DNA of 64,000 bases from Coenobita brevimanus (lineage: Eukaryota; Arthropoda; Malacostraca; Decapoda; Coenobitidae). A program made the translations under genes and the position numbers. The notes under the pieces are model-generated. The model searched no databases and had not been told where the DNA came from. It saw nothing but the letters and a program-made list of their open reading frames with translations. The DNA is taken from assembly GCA_032717465.1 (NCBI GenBank), contig CM064666.1:18060336-18124335 (forward strand). The letters run 5' to 3'. Numbering within the stretch: position 1 is the first letter of the stretch; each line of letters opens with the position of its first letter. Of the stretch, positions 10,894 through 20,743 are shown in pieces.

Positions 10894-11585
10894 CAATAGT
10901 ATTATGGGATATCTAAACACGATAACCTTGGTGCATCTCTCCCTCTCCTCCGGAACCTGCAGTGTCACACCCTCAAAACCAGTCGTGGTCAGCATCTCCA
11001 CTGCCTCCTGACTTCCTACTGTGACGTAAGGTCTCTGCCTACCTTCCTTAAACAGGACCTCGAACCGTCGATATGCAAGTCCAAGCTTCACCGTCCAGAG
11101 TAGTTTTTGGTGATAATTTAGGTCAGTGTTGGTGGGGAAGAGAAGCCTCACTCTATTCCTTGGGGTGGCCTCGTCACGGTCCTGGCTAGGCATTGCTCCT
11201 GACCCACGTGGTGTAGTCGGCTGCACTCCAGCTGCCTTCCCCGTATCACATGGTATAGTAACACCTCCATCTACCCCACACGACTTATTCTTTACCTTTT
11301 TGTTGTCTCTGTCCTCTTCTTCATCACTCGCTTCCCTCTCGCTGCCGCGTATCATCCTCTTTCTCTTCTCTCTATTGTACTGATGACCTCCGTAAACCCG
11401 GTATCCATATCTATTTCTTCCTCGTTGTCACCCAAGGGGGCCTCCCTTCCCTCGTTCATGGCCATGGCACTAGCCATTTCAGGGGACGTTGGTTTTGTAG
11501 TGCATCCGATCAGTTTCAACTCAGTTGTTAAATTACTGTGTGATGAAGCGCTCTGGGAAGCACGTCTGCCTGCCACGGAGGTCAA
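10894..11585 (-). pseudogene. Jockey-like LINE ORF1, N-terminal half
   Basis: Two minus-strand frames (11585-11352 and 11355-10882) join through one frameshift. They encode an acidic, low-complexity N-terminus (NEEEIDMDTGFTEVI) and a domain ending at VTLQVPEERERCTKVIVFRYPI. That domain is the kind of region that precedes the zinc knuckles in Jockey ORF1. The frame is cut by the CR1-like fragment and resumes at about 10,090 as DPEFLLNDSRFIWAK. The left breakpoint at 11,585 is abrupt and coincides with an opposite-strand RTE fragment. Confidence 0.75.
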
Positions 11586-11805
11586 GGACAGAATGAAGAG
11601 GGTGTATGTAGGTGAAGTGGAGGGAGGGAGAGGGAGGGGTAGACTGAGGATGAGGTGGAGGGATGGAGTTGAGAGGTATATGAGGGGGGGTGAGTTGGGG
11701 GGAGGGTAGTCAAATGGTGGGTGACAGAGCGACTTGGAGGCGTTTTGTCTGCGGCCACTCTTTGCGGGATTAGGGCGTCGGGCTATAGATAGATAGATAG
11801 ATCTA
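11583..11805 (+). mobile_element. RTE LINE 3' end
   Basis: About 220 bp of the RTE C-terminal coding end and tail: VYVGEVEGGRGRGRLRMRWR, then a damaged WRRFVCGH region, then GGCGTCGGGCTATAGATAG and (GATA)n. It was 5'-truncated on insertion into or beside the Jockey-like element. Confidence 0.8.
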
Positions 11806-11973
11806 TCGGTGGATAAATCAATAATTATATGGTGTCACGGTAGGGTCAGGCTCCATATTACCTCACCCTTACCAGCTTACTTCGGCATTTGTCAGGTTAA
11901 TATACATAATACATTCACTGTTATGTCCATCCATCTCTCTCATTCTCCTCATCTCACCCTGTTTACTCCCCTC

Positions 11974-12004
<31 letters not shown>

Positions 12005-12331
12005 ATTTCCCAGTTCTGTATTATATAACCATCTTTTTTTTTTTTTTACGTACTACATAAATGTAAGATGTGTTGTACTTCATGAATATAGGATATGGCT
12101 GTATGATAGGCCAGCCAGTTGCAAGTGATGGTGTGTGTGTGTGTGTGTGTGTAATTCACCGGGTCGGTCAGGATCACTTGATGGTCGTGATCGTCAGCTT
12201 TTACCCACCCGGAAGGGAGCTGAGAGCTCATATAGTCCGATCTAGGGCAAGGCTGTGACCACACACGCACACACCAGTCCCCTTGCTCAAGGGGGACAGT
12301 AACCACCCACTTCGTCAGTGAAACTTTTCGC

Positions 12332-12383
<52 letters not shown>

Positions 12384-12849
12384 CTTAACCCATTAGCTGT
12401 GGTGGCTTCTCTTCAGTTAACATAAAATCGCTTACTGTATGCTGAAGTATATATACATATATATTTATTTTCCGGTCACAGCGTTCATCTAGCACGTCAT
12501 ATACTGTTCAGTTCTGCCGAGTTGCTCTTAGCTGAACGTATCGATGTAACGTTAGCCAAAACAAAATACCGTCTTTGTAACTAATTCGCATCTTACAGTT
12601 TCGATATCTAATCTCATTGTTCGTACATCACGATACTTTAGGCAGACAAGAAAATAATCTACCGAAATAGAAAACGCTAGTTACATGGATAACTGATATA
12701 TTTTTCGTTCCTGGACTAGGCACATTTTACCCATCTCCTATTCTGTCCTACTTTAGCCTAAACCAACCCATCCTAACCTACTTTTCTCTGCCCTACACTA
12801 CCCTACCCCAGCCTACCCTGCCCTAGCGTTCCCTACCCTATCCTACCGC
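11806..12849. other. Microsatellite-rich spacer
   Basis: Contains (ATC)n at about 11,973-12,003, poly-T at about 12,033-12,046, (GT)n at about 12,131-12,152 and 12,337-12,380, and a CCTAC-rich stretch at 12,755-12,845. The segment 12,153-12,330 between the two (GT)n runs has mixed sequence and may be a dispersed repeat. No gene is seen. Confidence 0.6.
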
Positions 12850-14420
12850 TGAGGTCTCCTGTAGGGATACTCGTTCTTCGGTTTTTGCCAGGCTTAGGGA
12901 GGTGGAGGAGATTAAGGTGTTGGACATCCGTTCTGGGGGCGGAGAGACTTACAACATCCCTTTGTCTTGTTGTAAACTTTGGTCTACCCTTTCCCTGTCA
13001 TGACACTTCTCCGGAGTCGATAATATTCCCCATGCAGTGCTGAGGTACCTGGATGATGAAGCAGTGTCCTTCCTCCTGAGTCTTATAAATAGAATTTGGA
13101 GAGATTCGTCCACTCCTGCTTCTTGGCGGGGGGCTGTTGTCCTACCGTTTCACAAGCCAGGTATTGCAGGTCACCATCTTGGTTTGCGTGGTAGGTTGCC
13201 TTTACTGATTATGGAATTTTTCCGTATTGGTGCCACCTTGTTTCCCTCATATCCTCAAGAGGAGGGAGTGCCTCAAACTAGTGTCCTTAGTGTCACCGTC
13301 TTTGCTAAAGTTCAGGAAGATTTTGTTGGCTCTGTTCCGGAGGGAGTGTCTGCCTCGCCGTATCCTCGCTATCCACATCCGTTTGGGTACAGGGTGAAGG
13401 CTGCCATGGGGGATGTGGATGTTCCAACCTTTCTTGTTTGTCCTGTGCGTGTACCAAGGATGGCTCCCTGGCTTCTCTCAGGGGTGCAACCGTGTGTTTA
13501 CTTTCCTGAGAGAGGGGCCTTTCTTTCCTCACAGGCGGCTCTTTGCTATTTTTTTAGAACATGCTTCCTCTCACAGTGTCTCGATTCTCGTATGTACTGA
13601 TGGATTGAAATCCCGTGAGGGGACAGGCTTGGGTGTTATATTTCCCGATTTCATTCGTGGTAGGAGTCTTCCCCCCATCGTATCTACTTTTATCGCAGAA
13701 CTTACTGCTATTTTACTCGCAGTCAAATTGATATTTAGCTTCCCTCCTGTTTGTTATACAGTTTTTAGCGACTCTGCCGATCTCCATTTTGTGTTTTCCC
13801 GTCCAATCCTCTTTTGTTGTCTACAGTGTTTTAGAATGGCTGTGCTTGCTAGGGACTGCTTTGTGGTTTTGTACCATTGTGGGCAATGAGCATGCTGACG
13901 CTCTGGCAAAGGCTGCTGCCTCTCGCCCATCCTCACCTCTCCCCTGCCTCGCTCAGTGATATTCATCTAACCACTCACTGTTTGCTCCCACTGGCAGAGT
14001 AGGTGGGATGCGGTGGGGGCCAACAAAATGTGTGATATTTGTGGGTAAACGGGCCCCTTCATTTGCCGAGGTCTGAATGCAGGTGGGAGACGGCTTTATG
14101 CTGGCTCCGAATGGGCCATTCCTGGTTCTCTCATTGATTTTTAATGGAGGACTCTCCCCCTACTTTCTGTGTGGAATGCTTCGTCCCCCTGACTCTTCGG
14201 CTTTTGCTGATGGTGTCCACTGTTGGGGAATTGCGCCATCGTTACCTCTCTGAGCACCGGGCAGGAGAGGGATTGTAGTCTTCTGTTGGTACTTGGAGAT
14301 GATGCTTGTTGTGGTGGAGGGGGAAACCTTTGCTTGGTGTAGGCAGCTGCACTACCGTGTAAAATTTAGTATACAGTGGTTTTAGTGTTCTTAGTGTTTT
14401 AGTGTTTTTCTTGTTTTAAT
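12850..14420 (+). pseudogene. I-like LINE: partial RT, RNase H and C-terminal domain
   Basis: The plus strand encodes a fragmented polymerase. The RT part has the VDNIPHAVLRYLDDEAVSF and WRGAVVLPFHKPG blocks and a VPQTSVLSVTVFA block (normally VPQGSVLSVTLFA). An RNase H segment follows from about 13,570: VCTDGLKSREGTGLGVI carries the first catalytic Asp and AELTAILLAV the Glu. The C-terminal region resembling 37,270-37,700 follows at 13,930-14,345. Large internal parts of the RT are deleted. The combination of RT and RNase H points to the I clade. It is dead: several frames and stops. Confidence 0.8.
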
Positions 14421-14434
14421 TATGAATTGTATTT

Positions 14435-14435
14435 T

Positions 14436-14529
<94 letters not shown>
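14435..14529. repeat. (GT)n microsatellite in the LINE 3' UTR
   Basis: About 47 GT units with one GA interruption sit between the C-terminal coding end and the conserved 3'-terminal hairpin of the I-like LINE. Confidence 0.95.
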
Positions 14530-14531
<2 letters not shown>

Positions 14532-14554
14532 TTCATCTTTTCGAGTGCTTTTAT

Positions 14555-14625
14555 TCTCGTTGTCGTCCGGCGGCATATGACCCTGGTTGTTGTATCGCCA
14601 GATTTTATTGTATATACTTATTCAG
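14555..14625 (+). mobile_element. Conserved 3' end of the I-like LINE
   Basis: GTCCGGCGGCATATGACCCT, then a decayed GCGCCGCC-like partner and a T-rich end. The same block ends the copies at 37,733-37,800 and 38,513-38,580, which marks it as the 3' terminus used by the element's own reverse transcriptase. Confidence 0.7.
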
Positions 14626-14775
14626 TTCAATTTACCCTACCCTACTCTTCTCAACCCTACACTAGCCTACCTCAGCCTACCCTACCCTACCCTTCCATTG
14701 CCGACCCAACTCTACCCTACTTTAACCTACCCTCCCCTGTACAGCCCTTTCACCACTACATTACTTTTCCTGTTT
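14626..14775. repeat. CCTAC-rich low-complexity sequence
   Basis: Irregular CCTACCCTAC-type repeats of the same flavour as 12,755-12,845 and 15,365-15,470. It does not keep a 5-mer telomeric CCTAA phase. Confidence 0.7.
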
Positions 14776-14779
14776 TCTT

Positions 14780-15130
14780 CTCTCTACCTTCGGATGATTT
14801 TCTTCACCTCTACAGTAGAGAGAAATTTCGAACTGGAAGGGTTAAATACTGCCATCATCAACCCCATCTCTATCAGGGGATCTCCTAAGCTGAATAAAAT
14901 CATGCGGTCAGCTAGGACAATGTAAATAAGTTGTTCTCGGCTTGAAAGATTAAATGATTCTGTCCCGTCATCCTAAGAGGGTTTTCTGAAGCTGTAGGAT
15001 ATCGTCAGAAGCTAGCAAAGAGTAAAAGTGACATCCGCAGACCGAGAGCTCTGCGTCCAGCGCTCCGCGGTTCAAGTCCCAGAGGTGGACAGATGTTTTG
15101 ACGTGTAGACGTTACCAGGGCGTAGCTTGG
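14780..15130 (+). repeat. Dispersed repeat, copy 1 (left flank of minisatellite)
   Basis: About 330 bp closely matching 16,795-17,095, including GAGAGAAATTTCGAACTGG, GGGGATCTCCTAAGCTGAAT and GGTTCAAGTCCCAGAGGTGG. The last motif fits a pol III B box. The two copies are in the same orientation on either side of the 30-bp minisatellite. Confidence 0.7.
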
Positions 15131-15364
15131 TGGCCTACCCTTTAATATTCTGGACTAATGGTGGTCTAGCCTCGTGCACCTGCGCTCCACCTCATAAAAA
15201 AAAAAAAAGGAAAGCCAAGGGTCATGAATGAACTAAAGGACTGAACTAAGCGGAGAAGAACAAAAATCGTAGAGAAGATCGCCCCAAATTTGATGAGACA
15301 CTGTAGTATAACTGTGTGAAATAGGCGTTGGATATGACGGAACTAAACGGCAGTTATACCCACC
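15131..15364. other. Spacer with poly-A run
   Basis: Contains A14 at about 15,196-15,209 and otherwise nothing recognisable. Confidence 0.5.
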
Positions 15365-16745
15365 ACTCTTCTGTACCCTACACTACCCTGATTCAGCCTA
15401 CCCTACCCTACCCAGCCCTACACTACCCTACCCAGCCCTACCCTACCCAGTCCACCACCACCCAGCCCTATCTTACCCTGCCATAACCTATCCTACCCTC
15501 CCAAACGCAACTCGACCCATCCCTACCCCATACTGCCAAAACCAACCCAACCTTACCCCACCCTGTCAAGACCGACACAATCCTACCCCACCCTGCCAAA
15601 ACCAACCCAGTCCTACTCCACCCTGCCAAACCCGACCAATCCTTTCCCACCCTGCCAAAAACCGACCCAATCTTACCCCACCCTGCCAAAACCGACCCCA
15701 TCCTACTTCACCCAGCCAAAACCGACCCAATCCTACCCTACCCTGCCATAATCGACCCATCCCTACCCTACTCTGCCAAAACCAACCCAATTCTACCCCA
15801 CCTTGCCAAATGCGACCCAATCCTTGCCCACCCTGCCAAAACCGACCCACACCTACCCTACCCTGTCCAAACCGACCCAATCCTACCTCACCCTTCCAAA
15901 ACCGACCCAATCCTACCCCACCCTGCCAAAACCGATCCAATCCTACCCCACTCTACCAAAACCGAGCAAATCCTACCCCACCCTACCAAAACCAACTCAA
16001 TTCTACTCCACTCTGCCAAAACTGACCTAATCATACCCCACCCTGCCAAAACCGACCCAATCCTACCTCACCCTGCAAAAACCGACCCAATCCTACCCCA
16101 CCCTGCCAAAACCGACCCAATCCTACCCCACCCTGCCAAAACCGACCCAATCAAACCCCACTCTGCCAAAACCGACCAAATCCTAACCCACGCTGCCAAA
16201 ACCAACCAAAACCTATCCTATACTCTGTCATAACCGACACAATCCTACCTCACCCTAACAAAACCGACCCAGTCCTACCCCACCCTGCCAAAACCGACCC
16301 AACCCTACCCCACCATGCCAAACCGACCCAATCTTACCCCACCCTGCCAAAAAAGACTCAATCCTGCCCCACCCTGCCAAAACCGACCCAACGCTACCCC
16401 ACCCTGCCAAAACCGAACCATTCCTACCCCACCCTGCCAAAACCGACCCAATCCTACCCCACCCTGCCAGAACCGACCCAACCTTACCCCACCCTGCCCA
16501 AAAAAAACTCAATCCTACCCCACCCGGCCAAAACCTACCCAGCGCTACCCCACCCTGCCAAAACCGAACCATTCCTACCACACCCTGCCAAAACCGACCC
16601 AGTCCTACCCCACCCCGCCAAAACCGGCCCAATCCTACGCCGCCCTGTCAAAACTAACCCAACCTTACTCCACCCGGCCATAACCGACCCAACGCTACCC
16701 CACCCTGCCACAACCGTCCCATCCCTACCCTACCTTAACCAAACC
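15365..16745. repeat. 30-bp minisatellite (about 42 units) with a CCTAC-rich lead-in
   Basis: From about 15,470 the sequence repeats a 30-bp unit of the form CCGACCCAATCCTACCCCAC followed by CCTGCCAAAA, with point changes and a few indels. The lead-in at 15,365-15,470 is irregular CCTAC/CAGCC. The unit length is a multiple of three and lacks stops, so long frames open on both strands, giving decapeptide repeats such as LPKPTQSYPT (plus) and GRFWQGGVGL (minus). They are very unlikely to be genes. Central units (about 16,030-16,150) are the most uniform. Confidence 0.95.
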
Positions 16746-16794
16746 AGTCTTATCTAACTCATTGTCCACATTAACACTTTTTTCCATTTTCATC

Positions 16795-17100
16795 TTTCTT
16801 CCTCCAGACGATTTTCTTCAACTCTGGAGAGAAATTTCGTACTGGAGGGGTTAGATACAGTCACCATCAACCCCTTCACTACGAGGGGATCTCCTAAGCT
16901 AAATAAAATCGTCCGGTTACCTAGAACAAAGTAACTAAGTCATTGTCTGAAGGGGTTATTGTGTCTGTCCCATCATCCCGAGAGGGTTTCTTTAAGCTCC
17001 AGGAAATCGTCTAAAGGTAGCAAAGTGTAAACATGACGTCAGCACTTGTTCTAGGCGCCACAGATCGAGTCCCGGAGGTGAACAAAAAAATTTATATCAT
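16795..17100 (+). repeat. Dispersed repeat, copy 2 (right flank of minisatellite)
   Basis: Matches copy 1 along its length: GAGAGAAATTTCGTACTGGA, GGGGATCTCCTAAGCTAAAT, then an AGATCGAGTCCCGGAGGTG block in the place of the B-box-like motif. It diverges after about 17,080. Confidence 0.7.
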
Positions 17101-17559
17101 ATAGACGTTTTATATTTTATATTTTGCAACTTTCAGAGGCATTTACTCAGCTTTAGGAGTCTTATGGATAGGCTCAATCAAACGTATCGAACCTCCCATG
17201 TTAGAAAAAATAGCTTACAGAAATGCGTCCTCGTACTGAAGGGGCGGAATGGACAGATCGAGTGACTAAGATATTGAATTATGTATATGACTGGTTTTGT
17301 TGTTATTTCTATTGTTATTTTTATTATTATTATTATTTCAGGCAAATGTCCCAGGCTTCTAGACTGGCTGACTAGCGAATATTATTAAGTCTCCCGTGGC
17401 TCCATGCTCCTTCCACTCAAGAGCCTGCACTTCACGCATTCCACGCACAAGATGGCGCCACCGCTGCATTCCTGTGAAGACGAGAGGTCAAGAGGACGAC
17501 ACTTGCTTTTTGTTTGTTTGTTTGTTTGTTTACTGTAATTGCTTAAAGTTGTGATCCCT
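17101..17559. other. Spacer with (ATT)n and (GTTT)n runs
   Basis: Short (ATT)n at about 17,321-17,338 and (TTTG)n at about 17,506-17,530. No coding signal. Confidence 0.5.
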
Positions 17560-17651
17560 CCAACTTGAATGCTCAGTTGTAACTATAGATAACTAGAATA
17601 CGATGCTAGTCACGAAGAAGGGCATTGAAAAGATACAGAGCTCGTAGTATT
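17560..17651 (+). repeat. Second dispersed repeat family, copy interrupted by the palindrome
   Basis: ACTTGAATGCTCAGTTGTA, ATGCTAGTCACGAAGAAGGG and AGATACAGAGCTCGTAGTAT match, in order, a family also seen near 20,125-20,290, 28,085-28,230, 50,650-50,800 and 54,180-54,345. This copy stops at 17,651, where the inverted repeat begins. A decayed remainder may continue after 18,257. Confidence 0.6.
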
Positions 17652-17735
17652 GGCTGGATGAATCACTCTTGCGTGATAATCAAAGACGGTGAATAAAACC
17701 CACACTTGTAGACGAAGAATATAATTACCAAACAG

Positions 17736-17763
17736 TTTCGGTGGACACTGCCACCATCTTCAG
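17736..17763 (-). ncRNA. Hammerhead-like core, left arm
   Basis: Mirror copy of the 18,180-18,207 motif in the left arm of the palindrome, readable on the minus strand. The same doubts about stem I apply. Confidence 0.35.
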
Positions 17764-18179
17764 TGGTCAAGATAGTGAGAGGGAGTGACATAGTGACTAT
17801 ACAAGAGTTCCTTTTTATGCGTGTGTGTGTGAAAGGGTGGGGTAAAGGTGAGGTGGGGTGGGGTAGATTGTGAGTGGGGATTAACCCAAGGGGGATTTTA
17901 GGGGGGACATTACCGGACAGGTTAGGTGTAATTCCTATCTGACCTTACCTGTGTCATAGCAGGAAGGGACGTGTCCCTTCCTGCTACGACACAGGTAAGG
18001 TCAGATAGGAGTTACACCTGACCTGTCCGGTAATGTCCCCCCCAAAACCCCCCTTGGGTTAATCCCCACTTACAATCTACCCCACCCCACCTCACCTTTA
18101 CCCCACCCTTTCACACACACACGCATAAAAAGGAACCCTTGTATGGTCAGTATGTCACTCCCTCTCACTATCTTGACCA

Positions 18180-18207
18180 CTGAAGATGGTGGCAGTGTCC
18201 ACCGAAA
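18180..18207 (+). ncRNA. Hammerhead-like core, right arm
   Basis: CTGAAGA, one extra T, GGTGG, a 6-base loop, CCACC, then GAAA. This fits the hammerhead CUGANGA / stem II / GAAA pattern except for the extra U. A two-base stem III (AC/GT) with a cleavable GTA could follow. I do not see a good stem I, so ribozyme activity is doubtful. Confidence 0.35.
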
Positions 18208-18424
18208 CTGTTTGGTAATTATATTCTTCGTCTACAAGTGTGGGTTTTATTCACCGGCTCGTAGTATTTTTTTCTTTTAACTAAGATACGTGAAATAAGC
18301 TACAAAAATACGAAAATACGAGCTTACTTAATGTAAATGAATTATAGTACGTTCAAGATGGAGGGAAGGCATTTTGTATTTTGTTTGTGATGTTATAGTG
18401 TCTCTCAGGATCCTAGGATCCTCT

Positions 18425-18795
18425 CTCGGCTGAACCAAATTGTCTGGCGTCAGCTGGAACATGATGCTAGAGTTATGTCGGTCGTGAGGGGGTTAATGGT
18501 GACGGTATTGACACTGTCAGGCTTCTATGACTCACTTAGTCGAATAAAATCGTCTGAGTCAGCTGAAATGGGGTACTAGAGTTGTCCCGAGCATCACTCA
18601 GGGGGTTAAGATTCTTAACCCTCTGGTGCTTGGGACAACTCTAGTATTCCATTCCAGCTGACAGACGATTTTGTTCGGCTGAGTGAGTCATAGGAGCCTG
18701 ACAGTTACTACACTGTCACCATTAACCCCCACATGACCGGCATAACTCTGGTATATCATGTTCCAGCTGACGTCTGACAATTTGGTTCAGCCGAG
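18425..18795. repeat. Second imperfect inverted repeat with TTAA-anchored termini at its centre
   Basis: The arms of about 185 bp pair CTCGGCTGAACCAAATTGTC on the left with its reverse complement on the right. The centre is GGTTAAG-ATT-CTTAACC at 18,604-18,620. Each arm contains two diverged direct copies of a unit of about 70 bp ending in GGGGGTTAA. The TTAA followed by CCCTCTGGTGC at the centre looks like a piggyBac-type terminus. There is no coding capacity. Confidence 0.65.
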
Positions 18796-18959
18796 TGGGT
18801 CTGGGGCCTGGGGGGCACTAAATGAAAATATCCAAAAAATATTAAAGGGGGGGCTATATCAATTTTGCCACAGGAGGTATACCAAAATTGGACTTTTTAA
18901 TAAAACCCCCTCCTCTCTCACTCCCTGTGTTTTGTATATATCCCTCTCTGTCTGCCTGT

Positions 18960-19350
18960 GGTGTGTCTACTGTGTGAAGGTGGCTGTGGCTATGTACGTG
19001 TCTTGGTGTGTCTACTGTGTGAAGGTGGCTGTGGCTATGTACGTGTCTTGGTGTGTCTACTGTGTGAAGGTGGCTGTGGCTATGTACGTGTCTTGGTGTG
19101 TCTACTGTGTGAAGGTGGCTGTGGCTATGTACGTGTCTTGGTGTGTGTGTGTCTTGATGTGTGAATGTATGTAGTAGTGTGTGTGTAAGTGTCTTGGTGT
19201 GTGTGTCTTGATGTGTGTATGTATGTGGCAGTGTGTGTAAGTGTCTTGATGTGTGTATGTATGTGGCAGTGTGTGTAAGTGTCTTGGTGTGTATGTCTTG
19301 ATGTGTGTATGTATGTAGTAGCGTGTGTGTAAGTGTCTTGGTGTGTGTGA
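18960..19350. repeat. 45-bp tandem repeat (4 copies) followed by GT-rich repeats
   Basis: Four nearly identical 45-bp units start at about 18,966, 19,011, 19,056 and 19,101. In frame they would give a 15-residue repeat containing WCVYCVKVAVAMYVS. From about 19,145 to 19,345 a second, less regular repeat of about 38-70 bp (GTGTCTTGATGTGTGTATGT) continues. These are probably repeat shadows rather than genes. Confidence 0.9.
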
Positions 19351-19435
19351 GCTGAAGTGTAAGTATGGGGCCTTGTGGTTTTAAGGAAAGCCTGCTACGC
19401 AAACTTCCCTCAGCCACATTTTAAAGAAACCTCTA

Positions 19436-19507
19436 TCACACCGGGAGTTGAACCCGGGTCCTCCTGATCAGCAGGCCAGCACCATACTGACCATGCCACC
19501 GCGCCCC
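19436..19507 (-). repeat. tRNA-like sequence (tRNA-derived pseudogene or SINE head)
   Basis: The minus strand begins GGGGGCGCGGTGGCATGGTC and has a perfect T arm (CCGGG TTCAACT CCCGG) with a B-box GGTTCAACTCC. The anticodon arm does not fold with a 7-base loop, and the 3' end cannot pair with the GGGGGCG acceptor strand. It is therefore not a functional tRNA gene. Confidence 0.6.
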
Positions 19508-19509
19508 CA

Positions 19510-20740
19510 TTAGGTTACCGGCTAAAACTTCTACTGTATTTTATTTCTTTACATGTTACAAAAAATGGGAAATTGAACTATCATGCACAGACTAAACTAA
19601 ATTGTCATGTACCTATTAATGTCGCTTTAGGAGGAGATATTGCGAAATTTCCTGAGCTACTTGGAATACCTAAGCCTGCAGTTTAATGCTAATCATGAAC
19701 AAGTGCTATGGAAAGAATATAGAGCAGTTGCTACTTATATAAAGGGAGAAAGTAAAAACTGGAACTGTCTGCTATCCAACAGCAGGACTTAAACGATTAA
19801 CCATATATTACATAAACTTAACACACTAAGTGACACAGAAACTAAACATATGATACAAATTCTTTAATGAAACTTATAATGAGAGTACAAATGACAAAAT
19901 ATACACTGCACAGGAAGACAGTACAGTACTCAGTGGTAATTCCTTCTGTAAGAACTCTAAGAATGAAAGCCTATCTGTTGTACCGATTTATAAACGGAAG
20001 AGATGAATCGCTAAATTTGATCCACAGTAAAAAATAATAATAATAATAATAATGAATACATAAAACAATAAAGACAAACCATATAGACTACATGTCCACC
20101 CTAAACTGACAAAAACCTGGCATCTCTCCACCTTGAATGCTGAGCTGTTTCTAGAGATAAAGACTAGATTATCATGCAAATCACAATGAAGATCTATGGG
20201 GAAGATGCAAAACAATAATACTGTCTTATTCTGCCACTTAGACACAGGAACTAAGCAGCAGAAGGACTAAAATTTGTCAAGGTGAGCCAACTACAATGAC
20301 ACAGATGAAGTCTGAGATTATATAATGTGTAATCATGAACTGATTGCATCATTCAGTAAAGATTACAAAAGGAAAAGCTATCAAATCTGAAAGTGTAAGT
20401 ACTATACAAGATATGATTAACCTTGTACATCCATATTCTTAGATATGCTTCCTATATCATAGCCTACACACAAATTCATCCCCCTCAACAGTAATGGTAT
20501 ATTCCTGCTGTCTCCTGACTTCCAATCAACTTATGAAACCTCTCTCCTAATTACAGTACAGTAATATGTTAATGAAGGCTGCTAGTAATTACCTTCAGTA
20601 TGATCATTCTTATTTAAAGGTAGCAGCAATGGCTAATGAAGGATGTAAGGTATGCAGTCTTTCCAGTTCAATATACTATATCTAAAATCAGGCTTTATCC
20701 AGTGTCTCTCCTACACATGTTAATACCTTCAGTCTTCACT
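19510..20740. other. AT-rich spacer with a dispersed repeat copy
   Basis: Only a diverged copy of the dispersed family (CACCTTGAATGCTGAGCTGT, then GTCTTATTCTGCCACTTAG) at about 20,125-20,290 and an (AAT)n run at about 20,034-20,054 are recognised. No gene. Confidence 0.5.
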
Positions 20741-20743
20741 AGT

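Larger units (their letters stand above)
17650..18268. mobile_element. Near-perfect 284-bp inverted repeat with 12-bp flanking duplication (Penelope-like candidate)
   Basis: The arms 17,687-17,970 and 17,973-18,256 are reverse complements with only scattered mismatches and no net indel. The loop is 2 bases (17,971-17,972). GCTCGTAGTATT occurs at 17,640-17,651 and again at 18,257-18,268, just outside the insert. A 35-bp unpaired stretch (17,652-17,686) sits only on the left. Each arm contains CTGAAGA, a GGTGG/CCACC stem and GAAA, which resembles a hammerhead core. The layout resembles paired inverted terminal units of Penelope-like retroelements with a one-sided extension. That identification is inference; no protein domain is present. 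Confidence 0.6.

Noticed and set aside
12755..12845. Telomere-like CCTAC repeats
   Set aside because: The units are irregular and do not follow the arthropod CCTAA phase; they lie internally beside a LINE.
15566..16683. Long Pro-rich and Gly/Trp-rich frames on both strands
   Set aside because: They arise from the 30-bp minisatellite without stops; no start context, domain or non-repeat sequence supports a gene.
15470..16745. CRISPR-like array
   Set aside because: Units are contiguous 30-mers with no unique spacers, no cas genes are nearby, and the host is a eukaryote.
18758..19174. 138-codon frame with four WCVYCVKVAVAMYVS repeats
   Set aside because: It is generated by the 45-bp tandem repeat; there is no support outside the repeat.
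19436..19507. Functional tRNA gene
   Set aside because: The T arm is good, but the acceptor strands do not pair and the anticodon loop is not seven bases.
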